DNA of 13,856 bases from JAKAKT01 sp041305385 (GTDB taxonomy: Archaea > Micrarchaeota > Micrarchaeia > Burarchaeales > JAKAKT01). Location: contig JBFYLO010000076.1 of the NCBI GenBank assembly GCA_041305385.1, positions 1 through 13,856 of the forward strand. Reading direction: 5' to 3'. A program made the translations under genes and the position numbers. Numbering within the stretch: the first letter of the stretch is position 1; every line of letters begins with the position of its first letter. Below, piece after piece: positions 11,179-13,856 of the stretch. The notes beneath the pieces are model-generated. The model did not search any database and was not told where the DNA came from. It saw only the letters and a program-made list of their open reading frames with translations.

Positions 11179-13143
11179 ATGAGGTCCCTGTTCCTTCTAG
11201 TCCTCGCAATACTCGCTCATTCCCTGTTCCCGCAGCTGAACGTTCAATACGCCGAACTGTCCCCCCAGCTCATTGCAGACAATGCGGATACCGATTGCCA
11301 GACATTCATCACCTACATCGGGACCGGCGAGCCGTTCGTCAAGTACTACATCTGGGACTCAAAGACAAGCAAGGAAAGCCCAGCTTATTCAGGGGACGCA
11401 ATCTGCATAGGCGGAAGCTGGGAATCAGGGAAGGCCTGCCACTCCGGGTTCTTCAACCCGCGCCCCCTGTCGGGCATTGTCTATTGCGCAATCGAGGCTT
11501 CTGCCGCTGAGCTGGTCTCAGGAAAATGCACCCTTGCAGCCAGGGCATGCAGCAACTGCCCGAAAACCTGCGGAGACGGAAAGTGTTCTGCAGATGAGTC
11601 GGGTTCGACCTGCCCGCAGGATTGCCTCTTCTATGGAATCGAAGTCAAGGTCCTTTCCCCAGAGTGCTACCAGAACCTCCACCGCGGTGAGAGCTTCCAG
11701 CTGAGGCTGGCCCTTAGAAAGGAGGGCGCCCCGCTCAAGGGCGCGGCAGTTGCGGCTTCCGGGTTCTTCGGAACAGCAGAGCTGATGGACGATGGCAAGG
11801 GAAGCGACTCCATCCCAGGTGACGGCATCTACTCCGGGAGCGCAAGAGTCCCCAACTCCGCCTCAGGAATCCTCCAAATCGATTTTTCAGCCAGTGAAAA
11901 AGGCGCGGTGGAGAAGAGAAGCACCATTGCTTGGGTATCCACAGACCTAAAAACCGAAGCCTACATTCCGGCTTTCCAAAAGCTGGGCGACGTCATAATG
12001 CTGGTTGGAAACGTCTCGAGCCTCGGGGCCCCTGCCAGCGGGGAGGCAGTCGCCGAGTTCTATTCTCCCTCCGGCAAGCTGGTCCACTCGGACAAAAACA
12101 GCTTCCTGAACGGCACGCTCTCATTCGCCTATCACAGCACGCTCGTCGACGAGCTCGGGAACTGGTCAGTCAGGCTCAACGCAACAGACGAGTTCGGCAA
12201 CTCAGGGGAATGGTCCGGGGGGTTCGCGCTGGCCAAGCTTGCCCCAGGCTCATTCCTTGAGGTGGAGCACATAAGTCCGGTAGTCGGCGCATACAGCAGG
12301 GGTTCAACGGTCTCTGTCAGCGCCCGGGTGAAAAAGGACAGCGTTCCATTTTCTGGCGCGCAAGTAGTCTTCTTCACTCCCCAGAACCAGCCAGTTGAGA
12401 TGAAAGAGGTCGGCAGCGGCATATACGGCTCCCCCTATACGATACTGCAGGGCGACCCTACAGGCACCTGGAACATAGTCGTCAGGGCTTCGGCAACCAC
12501 TGATTCAGGCACCATCGAAGGTGGGTCAGCTTATAAAGTAAACGTAATTCAGTCTATCCTCCGAGTTGATATCATACGGCCTGACAGGGCTGAGTTTGCC
12601 ATAGGCGAGAACGTCGAGATAGTCGCATCAGCGAAATATCCTGATGGAGAGCCCGCAGACCCTGGAATGGCTCATGTCCAGATAGGGTCGCAAAGAATAC
12701 GGATGGAGCAGACCCAGCCCGGAACATTCGTGGCCTACTACATGGTTCCGGAGAAAACAGAGGGCGACATGATGCTCACCGTCGAGGTTGAGGACAGCTA
12801 CGGCAACTCAGGCTCAAAGAGCGCAACCATCCTGCCAGGCGGCACGTCTCTTCTCTATCTGCTTGACAAGAATAGGTTCATCGTAATACCAGCTGCCATC
12901 GCGCTCCTAATAGCATTCGGAACGTTCTGCAGAAATTGTTTCCTAGTCTCCAAGAAGCAGAGGCTCCTAAAAAAGAAGGAACAGATGCTCGCGCTCCAGG
13001 CAAAGCTCCAGGTCCAGTACCTGAAGGAGGGCTCTGTCGACAGGAAGACGTTCTACGACCTGAGCGCCAAGTACGATTCCGAGCTGCAGCAGATTGAGCA
13101 CGAGCTCGGCGAATCGGAGAAGGGCAAGGCCGAGACAAAATGA
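11179..13143 (+). CDS. Large secreted, C-terminally membrane-anchored protein with Ig-like domains
   Basis: 654 residues. A signal peptide (1-18) is followed by a Cys-rich region ending in CGDGKCSADESGSTCPQDC (131-149), a short Cys motif common in archaeal surface proteins. Next comes a beta-rich domain with the turn LMDDGKGSDSIPGDGIYSG (202-220), as in choice-of-anchor/Ig-like modules. At least three further Ig-like domains follow (about 255-350, 360-455, 460-550), with repeated phrases such as TDEFGNSGEWSG and VEDSYGNSGSKS and ends like GTW-N-IVV. One membrane helix (about 566-589, interrupted by CRNC) leads to a basic, coiled-coil cytoplasmic tail of about 65 residues. It is probably a cell-surface adhesin or sensor-like protein. 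Several N-x-S/T sequons (for example Asn278, Asn311) could be glycosylated. It precedes rpiA by 36 bp. Confidence 0.8.
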   Translation: MRSLFLLVLAILAHSLFPQLNVQYAELSPQLIADNADTDCQTFITYIGTGEPFVKYYIWDSKTSKESPAYSGDAICIGGSWESGKACHSGFFNPRPLSGIVYCAIEASAAELVSGKCTLAARACSNCPKTCGDGKCSADESGSTCPQDCLFYGIEVKVLSPECYQNLHRGESFQLRLALRKEGAPLKGAAVAASGFFGTAELMDDGKGSDSIPGDGIYSGSARVPNSASGILQIDFSASEKGAVEKRSTIAWVSTDLKTEAYIPAFQKLGDVIMLVGNVSSLGAPASGEAVAEFYSPSGKLVHSDKNSFLNGTLSFAYHSTLVDELGNWSVRLNATDEFGNSGEWSGGFALAKLAPGSFLEVEHISPVVGAYSRGSTVSVSARVKKDSVPFSGAQVVFFTPQNQPVEMKEVGSGIYGSPYTILQGDPTGTWNIVVRASATTDSGTIEGGSAYKVNVIQSILRVDIIRPDRAEFAIGENVEIVASAKYPDGEPADPGMAHVQIGSQRIRMEQTQPGTFVAYYMVPEKTEGDMMLTVEVEDSYGNSGSKSATILPGGTSLLYLLDKNRFIVIPAAIALLIAFGTFCRNCFLVSKKQRLLKKKEQMLALQAKLQVQYLKEGSVDRKTFYDLSAKYDSELQQIEHELGESEKGKAETK

Positions 13144-13179
13144 ACGCCAAGGAAAGGGGAAGCCCCGGGGTGGAGAACC

Positions 13180-13824
13180 ATGAGCGACGAAGAGAAGGAA
13201 GCGGCAGCGAAAAAAGCCCTCAGATTCATAAAGCCAGGAATGGCAGTCGGACTAGGGACAGGCAGCACGGCCTCGATATTCATACGGCTGCTCGGTGAGA
13301 AAAACAAAAAGAAAAACATGGGCCTCAAGTGCATCGCCACTTCGATAAAATCCGAGGAGCTGGCGCGCGAACAGGGGCTTGAGCTGGTCGGGTTCGACCA
13401 GCTTGGCGCCATAGACATTGCAGTTGATGGCGCAGACGCCATAGTTGGGAGCAACCTCATAAAGGGCCTCGGCGGGGCCCTTGCGAGGGAGAAAGTGGTC
13501 GATTACAGGGCCAGGAAGTTCATAGTGATAGCTGACAAATCCAAGATTAGGGAGAAGTTTGGAGGCATCATCCCAGTGGAAGTCCTTCCTCTCGCTGCGG
13601 AGGCAGTCAGGAGGGAGCTTCTGGCCCTGGGCGCTGAGAAGGCCGACTATCGAATGCGCGAGGGCGAAAAGTTCATGACCGACAACCGAAACATGATTCT
13701 CGACGCCCATTTCCTGGAAATCAGCAACCCGAAGAAGCTCGAGAGGCAGCTGAAGCTCATCCCGGGCGTGCTCGAAAACGGCATATTCACCCGAAGATGC
13801 AAAGTGATAACCGGCGGAGTCTAG
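13180..13824 (+). CDS. rpiA: Ribose-5-phosphate isomerase A
   Basis: 214 residues. RpiA interconverts ribose 5-phosphate and ribulose 5-phosphate, supplying ribose for nucleotides. The signature segments are in order: VGLGTGSTA (phosphate loop, 23-31), TSIKSEELA (54-62), the acidic loop DGADA (83-87), NLIKGLGGALAREK (92-105, with the catalytic Lys and Glu positions), ADKSK, IPVEVLPLA, TDNRNMILDAHF (167-178) and PGVLENGIF (195-203). The family usually has Glu after DGAD; here it is Ala, and the following loop is slightly shorter, but the Asp residues, Lys95 and Glu104 are kept, so activity is likely. GGGGTGGAG serves as Shine-Dalgarno 4 nt before ATG 13180. Length is normal for archaeal members. 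Confidence 0.95.
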   Translation: MSDEEKEAAAKKALRFIKPGMAVGLGTGSTASIFIRLLGEKNKKKNMGLKCIATSIKSEELAREQGLELVGFDQLGAIDIAVDGADAIVGSNLIKGLGGALAREKVVDYRARKFIVIADKSKIREKFGGIIPVEVLPLAAEAVRRELLALGAEKADYRMREGEKFMTDNRNMILDAHFLEISNPKKLERQLKLIPGVLENGIFTRRCKVITGGV

Positions 13825-13829
13825 ATTAG

Positions 13830-13856
13830 ATGGAACGCAGCCCCCTGTTCAAATTC
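13830..13856 (+). CDS. Possible start of a further gene, cut by the window end
   Basis: ATG 13830 lies 5 nt after the rpiA stop and opens a frame (MERSPLFKF) that continues to the window edge. Tight spacing suggests an operon partner, but nine codons are too few to identify anything, and the nearest Shine-Dalgarno-like word (GGCGGAG) is rather far. Confidence 0.3.

Overview
This window looks like chromosomal DNA from an uncultivated archaeon, plausibly of a small-genome (DPANN-type) lineage. The archaeal call rests on a RadA recombinase with an N-terminal helix-hairpin-helix domain, an archaeal-type DsrE protein, a RpiA, a CTP-dependent polyprenol-kinase-family protein, and archaeal promoters. 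At eight genes a TATA-like box is centred 24-28 bp before the start codon, which predicts leaderless mRNAs. Other genes have a TATA box 34-46 bp upstream plus a GGTG-type Shine-Dalgarno. The DPANN suggestion is inference only (gene mix, the CGDG..C..C..DC motif, Fic N-terminal type).

Layout. 1-3088: radA (minus, its last codons at the window edge), a small three-helix membrane protein (minus), a divergent beta-propeller lipoprotein (plus), and a convergent histidine phosphatase (minus). 3089-6447 is an accessory-looking stretch, all on the minus strand: a short HTH protein, a DsrE-family protein, a Fic-family AMP-transferase and an unrecognised 229-residue protein, separated by two long gene-poor intervals (about 3393-3789 and 5160-5614). 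These two intervals share homologous modules: a promoter plus Shine-Dalgarno leader, and a 67-68 bp double-hairpin block. They look like two copies of a small structured-RNA locus or relic element. The Fic gene is bracketed by four copies of the word GGTGACTAC.

6448-8776: a DUF736-like small protein (minus), a transglutaminase-like protein (plus), a secreted protein with a degenerate retropepsin-like domain (minus) and a small membrane protein (minus). 8776-8827 holds one palindromic TATA box exactly midway between two divergent start codons. 8827-13856 is a plus-strand run: a LutB-like LUD/iron-sulfur protein, a PAP2 lipid phosphatase overlapping a polyprenol-kinase-family gene (probably a lipid-carrier phosphate cycle), a large membrane-anchored Ig-like surface protein, ribose-5-phosphate isomerase, and the first codons of a possible next gene.

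No tRNA, rRNA, CRISPR array or intact insertion sequence was seen. The items most worth following up are the paired structured intergenic loci, the repeats around fic, and the symmetric divergent promoter.
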